Below, one piece after another: positions 1-8,645 of a DNA stretch of 64,000 nucleotides (positions within the stretch are counted from its first letter, which is position 1; each line of letters opens with the position of its first letter). Source of the DNA: Saccharopolyspora aridisoli (GTDB lineage: Bacteria; Actinomycetota; Actinomycetes; Mycobacteriales; Pseudonocardiaceae); the NCBI RefSeq assembly GCF_004348445.1, contig NZ_SMKV01000008.1, positions 1 to 64,000 of the forward strand, written 5' to 3'. The notes beneath the pieces are model-generated. The model did not search any database, had not been told where the DNA came from, and was given only the letters and a program-made list of their open reading frames with translations. The position numbers were made by a program, and so were the translations under genes.

Positions 1-89
1 GGGTGTTGACCGGGGGCTGGGGGTGGAGAAGGGTTCGGAGTGCGGTCTTGGGGGCCGTGTTCGTCAGGTCCGTCGGCAGGAGGAGAGCC

Positions 90-1271
90 GTGAGCAGGAT
101 CCTTGCGGCGCAAACCGGAAGTCTGATCCGTCCGACCGAACTCCTGTCATTGCTGTCCGCGAAGGCCAGAGGTGCGGTCGTGGACGAGGACGCCTACCAG
201 CTCCGCCTGTCCCAGTCCGTCGACGACGTCGTCCGCAAGCAGGTGGAGGCGGGTGTCGACGTCGTCGACGACGGCGAGATGGGAAAGGCCAGCTGGATCA
301 CCTACCTCTACGAGCGGGTCAGCGGTCTGGAGTCGCGTCCGATCGAACTCGAAGGCCCGAGCATGCTCCCGCCCAGTCGCGACCGGCAGGCCTTCCCCCG
401 CGCCTACGCAGAACTCGACGCGCTGGACGAGGCGGCCGTCCGCAAGAGCAGCACGCAGGAGCAGACGCCGTCGGCCTGGTACTGCACCGGCCCGCTGCGC
501 TATGACCGGACCGCGATCGACCGCGACATCGCGAACGTGAAAGCCGCTGTGGCGCAGCACGAAGGGATCGAGGGGTTCCTGCCGGTGGTCGCGCCGGCGA
601 GCGCCTACTGGCTGACCAACGAGCACTACGACTCCGAGGAGGAGTTCGTCTTCGCGCTGGCCGACGTGCTCAAGCAGGAGTACCGGGCGATCGTCGACAG
701 CGGCCTGCTGCTGCAGGTCGACGACGCGGTGCTGATGCACGAGTGCGACACGATCCTGTCCGGGGGAGGTTCCTACGACGACTACCGCCGCTGGGCGGAG
801 CTGCGCGTGCGGGCCCTCAACCACGCGCTGGAGGGATTGCCGGAGGACCGCGTCCGGTACCACGTCTGCTTCGGCAGCTGGCACGGTCCGCACGCGTTCG
901 ACCTCCCCCTGCGCGACGTCATCGACCTGATCCTGCAGGTCAACGCGGGCGCTTACGCGATGGAGCAGGCCAATCCGCGTCACGAGCACGAGTGGCGGGT
1001 GTGGGAGGACGTGAAGCTGCCGGACGGCAAGAAGCTCATCCCAGGCGTGGTCACGCACCACACCAACGTCGTCGAGCACCCGGAGTTGGTGGCGCAGCGG
1101 CTCGTTCGGCTGGCGGGTGTCGTCGGGCGGGACAACGTGCTCGCCGGAACCGACTGCGGTTTCGCGCAGGGCGCCTTCGTGAAGAGGGTCCACGAGGAGA
1201 TCCAGTGGGCGAAGCTCTCGGCCCTGGCGGAAGGCGCGCAACTGGCGTCGCAGCACCTCTGGAGTCGTTAG
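90..1271 (+). CDS. Cobalamin-independent methionine synthase (MetE) C-terminal-domain-like methyltransferase
   Basis: A 393-aa TIM-barrel-type protein resembling the stand-alone MetE C-terminal / UROD-like family that transfers methyl or alkyl groups to thiols using a zinc site. The zinc-ligand pattern is visible as HVCFG (His-x-Cys) near the middle and a late Cys in GTDCGFAQ. The N-terminus has the family-typical QTGSLIRP and DGEMGK segments. I chose GTG at 90 because AGGAGAG lies just upstream; upstream in-frame codons lack a ribosome site and encode Arg-rich junk. The true substrate cannot be read from sequence. A second family member lies at 5193-6326. Family is secure, reaction is inferred. 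Confidence 0.85.
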   Translation: MSRILAAQTGSLIRPTELLSLLSAKARGAVVDEDAYQLRLSQSVDDVVRKQVEAGVDVVDDGEMGKASWITYLYERVSGLESRPIELEGPSMLPPSRDRQAFPRAYAELDALDEAAVRKSSTQEQTPSAWYCTGPLRYDRTAIDRDIANVKAAVAQHEGIEGFLPVVAPASAYWLTNEHYDSEEEFVFALADVLKQEYRAIVDSGLLLQVDDAVLMHECDTILSGGGSYDDYRRWAELRVRALNHALEGLPEDRVRYHVCFGSWHGPHAFDLPLRDVIDLILQVNAGAYAMEQANPRHEHEWRVWEDVKLPDGKKLIPGVVTHHTNVVEHPELVAQRLVRLAGVVGRDNVLAGTDCGFAQGAFVKRVHEEIQWAKLSALAEGAQLASQHLWSR

Positions 1272-1622
1272 TCCTCCTGGGCCGCTTGGTGTTCCGGCAG
1301 GATGGATGGGAGGTGTTGCTCGTTCGGTGCGCGACGATGACGGTCTGCTGCAGGTGCTCGACGAGATCATCCTGGCGCCAGATCACCGCTCCCAGCCGCG
1401 ACCGGGGTGTCCCGTTCTTCGCCGCCCAGCCGGACGACACCGCCGACGAGCTGCGGGACGTCTTCGCCGATCTGACCCCCGTGGAGGTCCGGCCGATGCG
1501 AGCCCAGCCGCCGGAGTCGCCGGTCTTCGGCGTGGACTTCCTCCAGGTCGGCCTCTTCCAGCGCCGATGAGTTCGGGGGTTGCGTCGAGTCGACACTCGA
1601 ACGATGTCGAAGGAGGACGACG
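1272..1622 (+). pseudogene. Gap with possible remnant of a small gene
   Basis: No intact gene is visible. Two short stretches in different plus frames look protein-like: DDDGLLQVLDEIIL around 1335-1376, and a stretch ending in FGVDFLQVGLFQRR that runs to a stop at 1568-1570. They could be parts of one frame-shifted small gene. I recognise no family. The end of the gap carries the strong AAGGAGG ribosome site of the downstream hydrolase gene. Confidence 0.25.
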
Positions 1623-2765
1623 GTGGGATTCGATCGAGCCAGGCTGGCGCGGATGCGCGGCGTCATGGACGGCTACGTCGCCGACGGCACGCTCCCCGGC
1701 GCGGTGACCGCGGTCAGCCGCGGCGGAGAAACGCACATCGCGTCGTACGGGAGGCTGTCGATCGACGGCGAGCCCGTGGGGCGCGACACGATCTTCCGCA
1801 TCGCCTCGATGACCAAGCCCGTCACCGCCGCGGCCGTGATGAGCCTGGTGGAGGAGTGCGTGCTGCGGCTCGACGACCCGGTCGAGGAGTTGCTGCCCGA
1901 ACTCGCCGACCGACGTGTGCTGACCAGCCCGGACGCGCCGCTGTCGGACACGGTCCCCGCGGCTCGGCCGATCAACGCGCGAGACCTGTTGACCTTCACC
2001 TTCGGGCTCGGCGCCGTGCCCGGTGACGTGCCGATCGCGAAGGCGATGCACGAAGCGGGTCTGTCACCGTCCCCGGTCGACCCGGGCGTCGCTCCCGACG
2101 AGTGGATGCGGCGGCTCGGCGAACTCCCGCTGGCGTACCAGCCCGGTGACCAGTGGCTCTACCACACCGGATCGGACGTGCTCGGCGTGCTGATCGCCCG
2201 CGCGACCGGGCGGAAGCTCGCGGACCTGCTGCGCGAACGGATCTTCGAACCGCTCGGGATGCGCGACACCGGCTTCCACACCTCCGCCGAATCCCGCGTT
2301 CCCACCGTCTACATGCCCGACGACGGCGTGCTCGTCCCGTTCCCCGCGTCCGCTTCCGAGGAGCCCGCTTTCGGTTCGGGAGCCGGAGGACTGCTGTCCA
2401 CGGCGGACGATCTACTCGCGTTCTACCGGATGCTGCGCAACGGCGGGAAGCACGGGAGAACCCGCGTGCTGTCCCGCGCGTCGGTCGAGCTGCTCACCAC
2501 GGATCGTCTCGTCGAGTCGCAGAAACCCGATCCCGCAGCCACTCTGCCCGAAAACGTCGGCTGGGCGTTCGGGCAGAGCGTGGTGACCCGGCGGGTCGGC
2601 CTGGCAGGCGTCGGCCAGTTCGGCTGGAGCGGCGGCTTCGGCACCACCGCTTTCGCCGAACCGGCCGAGGGGTTGATCGCAATCTTGCTCACGCAGCGCG
2701 CGCTGACCGGCGGCGCACCGCACTTCCAGGACTTCGAGACGACCACCTACCAGGCCCTCGCCTGA
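1623..2765 (+). CDS. Serine hydrolase of the class C beta-lactamase family
   Basis: A 380-aa penicillin-binding-protein-like hydrolase (esterase/DD-peptidase/beta-lactamase fold). The catalytic SxxK motif is SMTK near residue 60, preceded by the typical FRIA. The second motif region reads LYHTGSDVLG, with Tyr present and Thr where many members have Asn. A GWSGGFGTT segment near the C-terminus occupies the KTG-like position. No signal peptide is visible, so it is probably cytoplasmic and esterase-like. GTG at 1623 has AAGGAGG 9 bases upstream. Substrate is unknown. Confidence 0.85.
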   Translation: MGFDRARLARMRGVMDGYVADGTLPGAVTAVSRGGETHIASYGRLSIDGEPVGRDTIFRIASMTKPVTAAAVMSLVEECVLRLDDPVEELLPELADRRVLTSPDAPLSDTVPAARPINARDLLTFTFGLGAVPGDVPIAKAMHEAGLSPSPVDPGVAPDEWMRRLGELPLAYQPGDQWLYHTGSDVLGVLIARATGRKLADLLRERIFEPLGMRDTGFHTSAESRVPTVYMPDDGVLVPFPASASEEPAFGSGAGGLLSTADDLLAFYRMLRNGGKHGRTRVLSRASVELLTTDRLVESQKPDPAATLPENVGWAFGQSVVTRRVGLAGVGQFGWSGGFGTTAFAEPAEGLIAILLTQRALTGGAPHFQDFETTTYQALA

Positions 2766-2772
2766 GCGGAGG

Positions 2773-3315
2773 TCAGGAGCACAACGAGGGGATCGCCCGG
2801 CCCAGCCCCGCGTGGTGCAGGACGGTGAGGTCGTGAGCGGCGCGGACGTAGGCGCTGAGCAGCTGGCCGTCGCAGGACGGGCCGTCGCGCAGCTCGTCGG
2901 TGTCGCGGAGCTGCAGCAGGATCGCCTCCCCCAGGCGGTCCAGCTCGGGGCGGATTTCGCCTAGATCGGGCCGCTCGGTGGGTTGCTCGTCTGGATTGGC
3001 GCGCCAGTGCTCGTGCAGCCCCCGCTGCACGAGCTTGCTGGCCTCGATCTGGTCGCGGAAGATCCGCTTGGCCTCCTCGGGGTCGAGCCCCAGCTCGGCC
3101 GCCTCCTCCGCGACACCGTCGAGCACCTGCTGCTCGCGCTCGGGGTCTTCGATCGGCGACTCCGTTCCCCACTTGGCCGCCGCGACCTGATCGGCCAGCG
3201 CCACGCGCTGCGCGGCCGAACCCACCAGCGGGTCCAGCGCGCCTTCCGCGCTCGCCGGAAGACCCAGCCCCAGAACAGCGATGACAACAGCACTTCCGAC
3301 GATCAGCGAACGCAT
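2773..3315 (-). CDS. Secreted chorismate mutase (AroQ gamma class)
   Basis: A 180-aa exported all-helical chorismate mutase, converting chorismate to prephenate outside the cytoplasm. The N-terminus MRSLIVGSAVVIAVLGLGLP is a signal peptide ending near ASA-EG. The mature part has the family pattern AAQRVALADQVAAAKWG followed by DPEREQQVLD, including the active-site Arg and Lys. Two late Cys (in SCDGQ and at the C-terminal LCS) match the disulfide known in the mycobacterial secreted enzyme. ATG at 3315 has a GGGAGGGG ribosome site. It is convergent with the serine hydrolase. Its physiological role is unclear in this family generally. Confidence 0.88.
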   Translation of the reverse strand: MRSLIVGSAVVIAVLGLGLPASAEGALDPLVGSAAQRVALADQVAAAKWGTESPIEDPEREQQVLDGVAEEAAELGLDPEEAKRIFRDQIEASKLVQRGLHEHWRANPDEQPTERPDLGEIRPELDRLGEAILLQLRDTDELRDGPSCDGQLLSAYVRAAHDLTVLHHAGLGRAIPSLCS

Positions 3316-3487
3316 CGCAGACCCCTCCCAGGAGATCAGTACCCACCCACTCATACACCCGGCTCGCGGTGCCCGGTAACGGCTTTCCGCTGAGTCCATG
3401 ATTCGATCGCGTTGAGGACCTTTCGGAAAATCGCCGCCGCGGCCGGTGTGCCGGGCGATGCTCGAGAATCCGGTTAGGGTGGGTGTG

Positions 3488-4060
3488 GTGGATTTCAGCT
3501 CCGAGTTGTTCCGTGTCATCGCGGGGTGGGGTGTGGCTTCTCCGGCCTGGGTGCAGGCCGTCGCGGTGGTGCTGACCGATGCCCTGCTGCTCGCGTTCGT
3601 CCCCGTCGCGGTGTTCGTGTGGTGGAGGGTCGACCGGCGGATTCGAGCCATGCTGGCGATCTTGCTCTCCGGTGGCTCCACGTGGGTGCTCAACGGCTTG
3701 GTCAAGGAGATCATCGAACAGCCGAGGCCGTGCTTCGCGATGCCCATCCCCACGGTCGAGCACTGCAGCGAGGTCGGGATCTTCTCGCTGCCCAGCGGGC
3801 ACTCGGCCACGGCGGCGGCGTTCGCGGTGACCGTGGCCGCGCTGTGGCGGCGCGCCGCCGCGGTGGTCGCGGTCGTGGCGCTGCTGGAGGCGTTCCTGCG
3901 GGTCTACATCGGCGTGCACTACCCGCACGACGTGGTCCTCGGTCTGCTGTTCGGAGTGCTCATCGGCACGATCGCCGCGGTGGCGGGCAAGCCCGGTGCC
4001 AGGCAGCCCCCGGCAGCTCGCGCCGACACCGCTGCGGCCACGACGTCGGCGGCGTCCTGA
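3488..4060 (+). CDS. PAP2-family membrane phosphatase (undecaprenyl-diphosphatase-like)
   Basis: An integral-membrane lipid phosphatase, about 190 aa with five or six hydrophobic segments. All three PAP2 signature motifs are present in order: KEIIEQPRP, PSGHSA, and RVYIGVHYPHDV with the catalytic His and Asp. By family it removes phosphate from lipid pyrophosphates such as undecaprenyl-PP. The start is uncertain: GTG 3488 follows a GGGTGGG stretch, while ATG 3461 or GTG 3446 would add a short non-conserved leader. It is convergent with the IMPACT-family gene, one base away. Confidence 0.85.
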   Translation: MDFSSELFRVIAGWGVASPAWVQAVAVVLTDALLLAFVPVAVFVWWRVDRRIRAMLAILLSGGSTWVLNGLVKEIIEQPRPCFAMPIPTVEHCSEVGIFSLPSGHSATAAAFAVTVAALWRRAAAVVAVVALLEAFLRVYIGVHYPHDVVLGLLFGVLIGTIAAVAGKPGARQPPAARADTAAATTSAAS

Positions 4061-4061
4061 T

Positions 4062-4676
4062 CTACATCTCGGCGTGGACGAGCGGGCCTTCGACGGCCTG
4101 GGCGGCTCCGCCGGTGCTCTCGGCCAGCCAGGCGTGGAACCCGTCGACGTCCTCCACCGGCACGTGGACGTGGAAGCGGACCGCGGCGTCGTAGGAGGTG
4201 TCGGCGACCTGGTATCCGGCCGACCGCAGATCGTTGTCGAGCCTGCCCGCCAGCACGTGGTCGACCTCGATTAGCAGCACCCGCACCGGTCGTCGCTGAA
4301 GGGTTCCGACGTGCTCCAGCGCCGCCGACACCGCGCCCCCGTAGGCGCGGACCAAACCGCCCGCGCCCAGCAGCACCCCGCCGAAGTAGCGGGTCACCAC
4401 GGCCACGGAGTTGGTGATCTCGTTGCGGCGCAGCACTTCCAGCATCGGCACTCCGGCCGTGCCCGCGGGTTCGCCGTCATCGCTGGACTTCTGGATCTCA
4501 CCGGAGTCGCCGAGCACGAACGCCGAGCAGTGGTGCCGGGCGTCGTGGTGCGTCTTGCGCTGGAGCTGGATGAACTCCCGCGCATCGGACTCCTCGGTCA
4601 CCCGCGCCAACGAGCAGATGAACCGGGACTTGCGCACCTCGATCTCGTGCTCGCCCGACCGCTTGATCGTCCGCAT
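4062..4676 (-). CDS. IMPACT/YigZ family protein
   Basis: A 204-aa member of the UPF0029/IMPACT family, often tied to translation stress or peptidase-like annotation but without an agreed reaction. Recognisable motifs are EIEVRKSRFIC, DARHHCSAF, DDGEPAGTAGVPML and VTRYFGGVLLGAGGLVRAYG. The C-terminal part is the ferredoxin-like DUF1949-type domain. ATG 4676 is preceded by GGGGGAGGG four bases away. An ATG at 4694 is possible but has no proper spacing. Confidence 0.88.
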   Translation of the reverse strand: MRTIKRSGEHEIEVRKSRFICSLARVTEESDAREFIQLQRKTHHDARHHCSAFVLGDSGEIQKSSDDGEPAGTAGVPMLEVLRRNEITNSVAVVTRYFGGVLLGAGGLVRAYGGAVSAALEHVGTLQRRPVRVLLIEVDHVLAGRLDNDLRSAGYQVADTSYDAAVRFHVHVPVEDVDGFHAWLAESTGGAAQAVEGPLVHAEM

Positions 4677-4792
4677 CAACCCTCCCCCGGCCATCCTCCC
4701 ACCTGGTGGTTCGACGATCAGCGTGTGGTGATTTTCATGGAAGGGACGGGCGATTTCCGCCTTGTCGGTGCCGCCACGTACCGTCCACCCTC

Positions 4793-4993
4793 ATGGAGCA
4801 ATCATCGAGCCCGTTTGAACCAGGCGTGCGGGTGCGTGCCACGTTCGGCCGGTTCCGTGATCAGGAGGGCACGGTGGTGGAGACCGCCACGGGTCTCCCG
4901 CAGGTTTTCGAAGGTCCCGTCCTCTGGGTGAGGTTCGACGGCGCCGAAGAACCGGGCCTGGTGGCTGGCCGCTTCCTCGAAGAAGCGGCCTGA
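4793..4993 (+). CDS. Small protein with a KOW-like motif
   Basis: A 66-aa acidic protein. The central GVRVRATFGRFRDQEGTVVE resembles a KOW/SH3-like beta module as found in NusG or ribosomal proteins, and a conserved-looking VLWVRFDGAEEPGLV follows. No ribosome site is obvious upstream of ATG 4793, and it may be leaderless. Function is unknown. Confidence 0.55.
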   Translation: MEQSSSPFEPGVRVRATFGRFRDQEGTVVETATGLPQVFEGPVLWVRFDGAEEPGLVAGRFLEEAA

Positions 4994-5192
4994 GACCCAT
5001 CTGACGGTGGTCGCCGTGCGTGGCGGTGCCGGTAGCAGGACCTGAGCGGCTCCATGGACTGCGGGTGCCGTCGCCCGTGCACGTCCGATGCACGACGCGA
5101 CGGCGTCCTCGCCACGAAGCCGCTCAGAACCTGCGGCGGTGCGAGTTGCTCTGGTGGGGCAGTACGAGCACCGAGCAACCGCCCGCGAACGA

Positions 5193-6326
5193 TCAGCCCC
5201 AGACCTCCTGGGCCGTTTCCACGACCAGGCGGAGCTTGGCCACTTCTTCCTCGTAGGTCAGGGCGTTGCCGTCCTTGGTCGAGGCGAATCCGCACTGCGG
5301 CGACAGGCACAGCTGGTCGAGGTCGACGTACTTGGCGGCCTCGTCGATGCGGCGCTTGAGGTCGTCCTTGGACTCCAGCTCACCGCGCTTGGTCGTCACC
5401 AGGCCCAGCACCACGTGCTTGCCCTTGGGCACGTACCGCAGCGGGGCGAAGGTGCCCGAGCGCTCGTCGTCGAACTCCATGAAGAAGCCGTCGACCTCCA
5501 GCCGGCCGAACAGCGCCTCGGCGACGAAGTCGTAGCCGCCCTCGGCGACCCACGACGACCGGAAGTTGCCACGGCACATGTGCGTGGTCACCGTCAGCGT
5601 GTCCGGGCGGTCGCGCAGCGACTCGTTGATCAGTTCGATGTCCTTGACGTGCGCGTTCTCGCCGTCCTCACCTCGGGCGTTGAGCATCTCGCGCTGCTTC
5701 GGGTCGTTGAGGTAGGCCAGGCTGGTGTCGTCGAGCTGCAGGTAGTGGCAGCCCAGGTCGGCCAGCGCGCGCACCTGCGACCGGTACGCGGCGGCCAGGT
5801 CGGCGCGGAACTCGGCCATGTCCGGGTAGACGCTGGAGTCGACGGCCGCGGGACCGCCCCGGTAGGTGAGCATGCCCGGTGAGGGGATGGTCAGCTTCGG
5901 CGTGTTCTTGGTGGTCTTCGAGGCCAGGAACCTGAAGGCGTCGGCGAAGATGGTGCCCGAGAGCTTGATCTTGTCGGTGACCTTCAGGTCGGGGGTGATG
6001 AACTCGATGTCACCCTGGGCGTTGTGGAACTGGACCTTGAGGCTGTTGTCGTCGACGCGCTCGACGCCGTCCAGCTGGTACAGGAAGTCCATGTGCCATG
6101 AGCTGCGGCGGAACTCGCCGTCGGTGGCGCTCTGCAGGCCGATGTCCTCCTGCATCTTGACGACCTGGGTGATCGCCTCGTCTTCGATCCCGCGCAGCTC
6201 GGCGTCGTCGATTCGGCCGACCGCGTGCGAGTCTCGGGCTTCCAACAGGCGCTCGGGGCGGAGCAGGCTGCCGACGTGGTCGGCCCGGAACGGTGGTGCA
6301 ACACGTGGGCTCATGGCACGCAACAT
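5193..6326 (-). CDS. MetE C-terminal-domain-like methyltransferase (second copy in window)
   Basis: A 377-aa MetE-C/UROD-like barrel. FRADHVGSLLRP at the N-terminus and DGEFRRSSWHMDF are typical of the 5-methyltetrahydropteroyltriglutamate-homocysteine methyltransferase-like group. Zinc ligands appear as THMCRGN (His-x-Cys) and LSPQCGFAS (late Cys). It is only distantly similar to the protein at 90-1271. ATG 6326 and ATG 6314 are both possible, neither with a strong ribosome site. The gene stands alone, divergent from the FAD monooxygenase. Confidence 0.87.
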   Translation of the reverse strand: MLRAMSPRVAPPFRADHVGSLLRPERLLEARDSHAVGRIDDAELRGIEDEAITQVVKMQEDIGLQSATDGEFRRSSWHMDFLYQLDGVERVDDNSLKVQFHNAQGDIEFITPDLKVTDKIKLSGTIFADAFRFLASKTTKNTPKLTIPSPGMLTYRGGPAAVDSSVYPDMAEFRADLAAAYRSQVRALADLGCHYLQLDDTSLAYLNDPKQREMLNARGEDGENAHVKDIELINESLRDRPDTLTVTTHMCRGNFRSSWVAEGGYDFVAEALFGRLEVDGFFMEFDDERSGTFAPLRYVPKGKHVVLGLVTTKRGELESKDDLKRRIDEAAKYVDLDQLCLSPQCGFASTKDGNALTYEEEVAKLRLVVETAQEVWG

Positions 6327-6483
6327 AGTTCTCGGGTACCCCGGTGCCTAGGCAAGTTTTCATTTTTCGAAAACCTGTCCCGATCGGGTGCGGCTGGGTC
6401 GTTCACGGCGTGTGACCAAGGACAATTCGGTACATACGGTCGAGTGGATAAAATTGTCGGGGCAGCTACGTCGGGGATGACGG

Positions 6484-7644
6484 ATGGAGACGATGCGAGT
6501 TCTCGTGATCGGAGCCGGAGTCGGGGGACTCGCAATCGCCAACGGATTGCTCGGCAAAGGCCATGACGTGCAAGTTTACGAGCACCACGACGCCTTGAGG
6601 ACGTCTGGCGCGGGCATCACGGTGTGGAGCAACGGCACGGCGGCGCTGCGCGAGCTGGGGGTGGACATCACCGACCGCGGGCATCAGCTCGACAGCCTTC
6701 GGTCACTCGCCGAATCCGGCCGGTTGCTCTGGGAAGCCGATCTGGACGAGGTCACCGAGCGGCTCGGGTCGCCGACCGTGCAGATCCCGCGCCGCGAGCT
6801 GATCGCGGAGATGGCCACCGCGCTGCCTCCGGGCGCGCTCCAGTTCGGTCGGCGCTGCGTCTCGGTCAGCGAGCACCCCGATCACGTGCGGGTCGAGTTC
6901 GCCGACGGTTCCAGCGCGGTCGGCGACGTGCTCATCGGCGCCGACGGGCAGCGCTCGGTGGTGCGCCAGCAGGTCCTCGGCGGTGATCCCGCGAAGCCCA
7001 CCGGGTGGGCCAGCTGGCAGGGCCTGACCCGCAGCGACCTGCCGGTCGCGACGGGCAGGCAGACGCTCAACATCGCCGGGCGCAACGCGCACTGCGGGCT
7101 CATCCCCACCGGCGACGGGCTGCTGCACTGGTGGTTCGACGTGCCGTGGAAGGAAGGCGACCGCGTCCACACGGTCGCCGAGCTGCGCGAGATGTTCCGC
7201 GGCTGGCCGGGTCCGGTCGAGGCGCTGCTGGCCTCCGTCACTGACGACGACCTGGGCTTCTTCCCGCACATCCGGCACAAGGTCCCGCACATCTGGGGCG
7301 GGCCGCGCAGCACCCTGCTCGGCGACGCCGTGCACGCGATGCCGCCAGCGGTCGCCCAGGCGGCCAACCAGACGCTCGAAGACGCCTGGCTCCTCACCCA
7401 GTACATGGCCGACGCCGAGGGTTCCCCGGCCGAGCGACTGCGCGCCTACGAGTTCGAACGCCGCCCGCGGGTCCTCAAGGTCTCCCGCACGGCTGCGCTG
7501 ACCTCGGCGCAGCGCCGTACCCCGATCCAGCGCCTCGCCCGCTTCCCGGGCTGGCTGGCCACCCACAGCCAGGTCGTTTCGCTGCGCTCCGGCAGCAACG
7601 TCCTGCGCTCCCTGTCCCCGAAGCCGCGCCTCCGCGTCGCCTGA
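6484..7644 (+). CDS. FAD-dependent monooxygenase (PHBH/salicylate hydroxylase type)
   Basis: A 386-aa group A flavoprotein monooxygenase that would use NAD(P)H and O2 to hydroxylate a small, probably aromatic, substrate. The FAD-binding GxGxxG is VIGAGVGGLAIANGL at the N-terminus. The middle DG motif reads LIGADGQRSVVR, and the second FAD motif is TLLGDAVHAMPP. ATG 6493 is an alternative start with GGATGGAG just upstream. A stem-loop terminator follows at 7654. Substrate unknown. Confidence 0.87.
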   Translation: METMRVLVIGAGVGGLAIANGLLGKGHDVQVYEHHDALRTSGAGITVWSNGTAALRELGVDITDRGHQLDSLRSLAESGRLLWEADLDEVTERLGSPTVQIPRRELIAEMATALPPGALQFGRRCVSVSEHPDHVRVEFADGSSAVGDVLIGADGQRSVVRQQVLGGDPAKPTGWASWQGLTRSDLPVATGRQTLNIAGRNAHCGLIPTGDGLLHWWFDVPWKEGDRVHTVAELREMFRGWPGPVEALLASVTDDDLGFFPHIRHKVPHIWGGPRSTLLGDAVHAMPPAVAQAANQTLEDAWLLTQYMADAEGSPAERLRAYEFERRPRVLKVSRTAALTSAQRRTPIQRLARFPGWLATHSQVVSLRSGSNVLRSLSPKPRLRVA

Positions 7645-7653
7645 CCGCGAGAA

Positions 7654-7686
7654 GGCCCTTGACCTGCGAAGGTCAAGGGCCCTTTT
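7654..7686. terminator. Bidirectional rho-independent terminator
   Basis: A perfect 12-bp stem (7654-7665 with 7670-7681) with a four-base loop, followed by TTTT. It lies between the convergent monooxygenase and aldo/keto reductase genes and can serve both. Confidence 0.8.
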
Positions 7687-7705
7687 CAGCGGCGAAGCCG
7701 TCGGC

Positions 7706-8530
7706 TCACATCTCGTCCGGGTCGGGGCCGACTCGGACGCCCGTCTCGAGGGCGGTGATGGCCTTGATGTCGTCCTGGGCGAGCTCGAAGTCGAAGACCT
7801 CGATGTTCTCCTTGATGCGCGACGGCGTGACCGACTTCGGGATGGTCACGTTGCCCAGCTCGATGTGCCAGCGCAGCACGATTTGAGCCGGGGTCTTGCC
7901 GTACTTCTCCGCCAGGTTGGCGACCGTGGCGCTGTCCAGCAGACCGTTGTTGCGGCCCAGCGGGCTCCACGCCTCGGTGGCGATGCCGTGCTCGGCGTGG
8001 AATGCGCGCAGCTCGGCCTGCGGCAGGTTCGGGTGCAGCTCGACCTGGTTGAGCGCCGGCACGATGCTGGTCTCGTCGAAGAGGCGCTCCAGGTGCGAGA
8101 CCTGGAAGTTCGACACGCCGATCGCCTTGGCGCGGCCGCTGTTGTAGATCTTCTCGAACGCCTTCCAGGTGTCGACGTAGGCGTCCTGGCTCGGAACCGG
8201 CCAGTGGATCAGGTAGAGGTCCACGTAGTCGAGGGCCAAGCGGGACAGGCTGTCGTCGAACGCCTTGAGCGTGCTGTCGTAGCCCTGGTCGTCGTTCCAC
8301 AGCTTGGTGGTGACGAAGAGGTCCTCACGCTTGACGCCCGAGTCGGCGATGGCCTTGCCCACGCCTTCCTCGTTGCCGTACACCTTCGCGGTGTCGATGC
8401 TGCGGTACCCGGCGTCGATCGCTGCGCGGACCGGGGCGATGACCTCGTCGGCCGGAACCAGGAAGACGCCGTAACCCAGCTGAGGCATGGAAGCACCGGT
8501 GTTCAGCGTGACGTTCGGAACCTGAGTCAT
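7706..8530 (-). CDS. Aldo/keto reductase
   Basis: A 274-aa NADPH-dependent (beta/alpha)8 reductase. The catalytic tetrad is visible: Asp and Tyr in DTAKVYGNE, Lys in TTKLW and His in LIHWPVP. The C-terminal cofactor motif IPKSVTPSRIKEN is present. The length and sequence fit the 2,5-diketo-gluconate reductase-like AKR5 group, although the natural substrate cannot be told. ATG 8530 has GGAGG upstream. The MFS exporter gene lies 115 bp upstream in the same direction. Confidence 0.9.
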   Translation of the reverse strand: MTQVPNVTLNTGASMPQLGYGVFLVPADEVIAPVRAAIDAGYRSIDTAKVYGNEEGVGKAIADSGVKREDLFVTTKLWNDDQGYDSTLKAFDDSLSRLALDYVDLYLIHWPVPSQDAYVDTWKAFEKIYNSGRAKAIGVSNFQVSHLERLFDETSIVPALNQVELHPNLPQAELRAFHAEHGIATEAWSPLGRNNGLLDSATVANLAEKYGKTPAQIVLRWHIELGNVTIPKSVTPSRIKENIEVFDFELAQDDIKAITALETGVRVGPDPDEM

Positions 8531-8645
8531 GTGCGTGTTTCCTCCACCCGATCGGGATTGGTCTTGCCAAGGGGCCCCGGTCGTCTGGAACTGATTCAGG
8601 GCCCCTTGCATTCCAGAGCACTCGTGTGAGCTGAGCAACCGCAGA

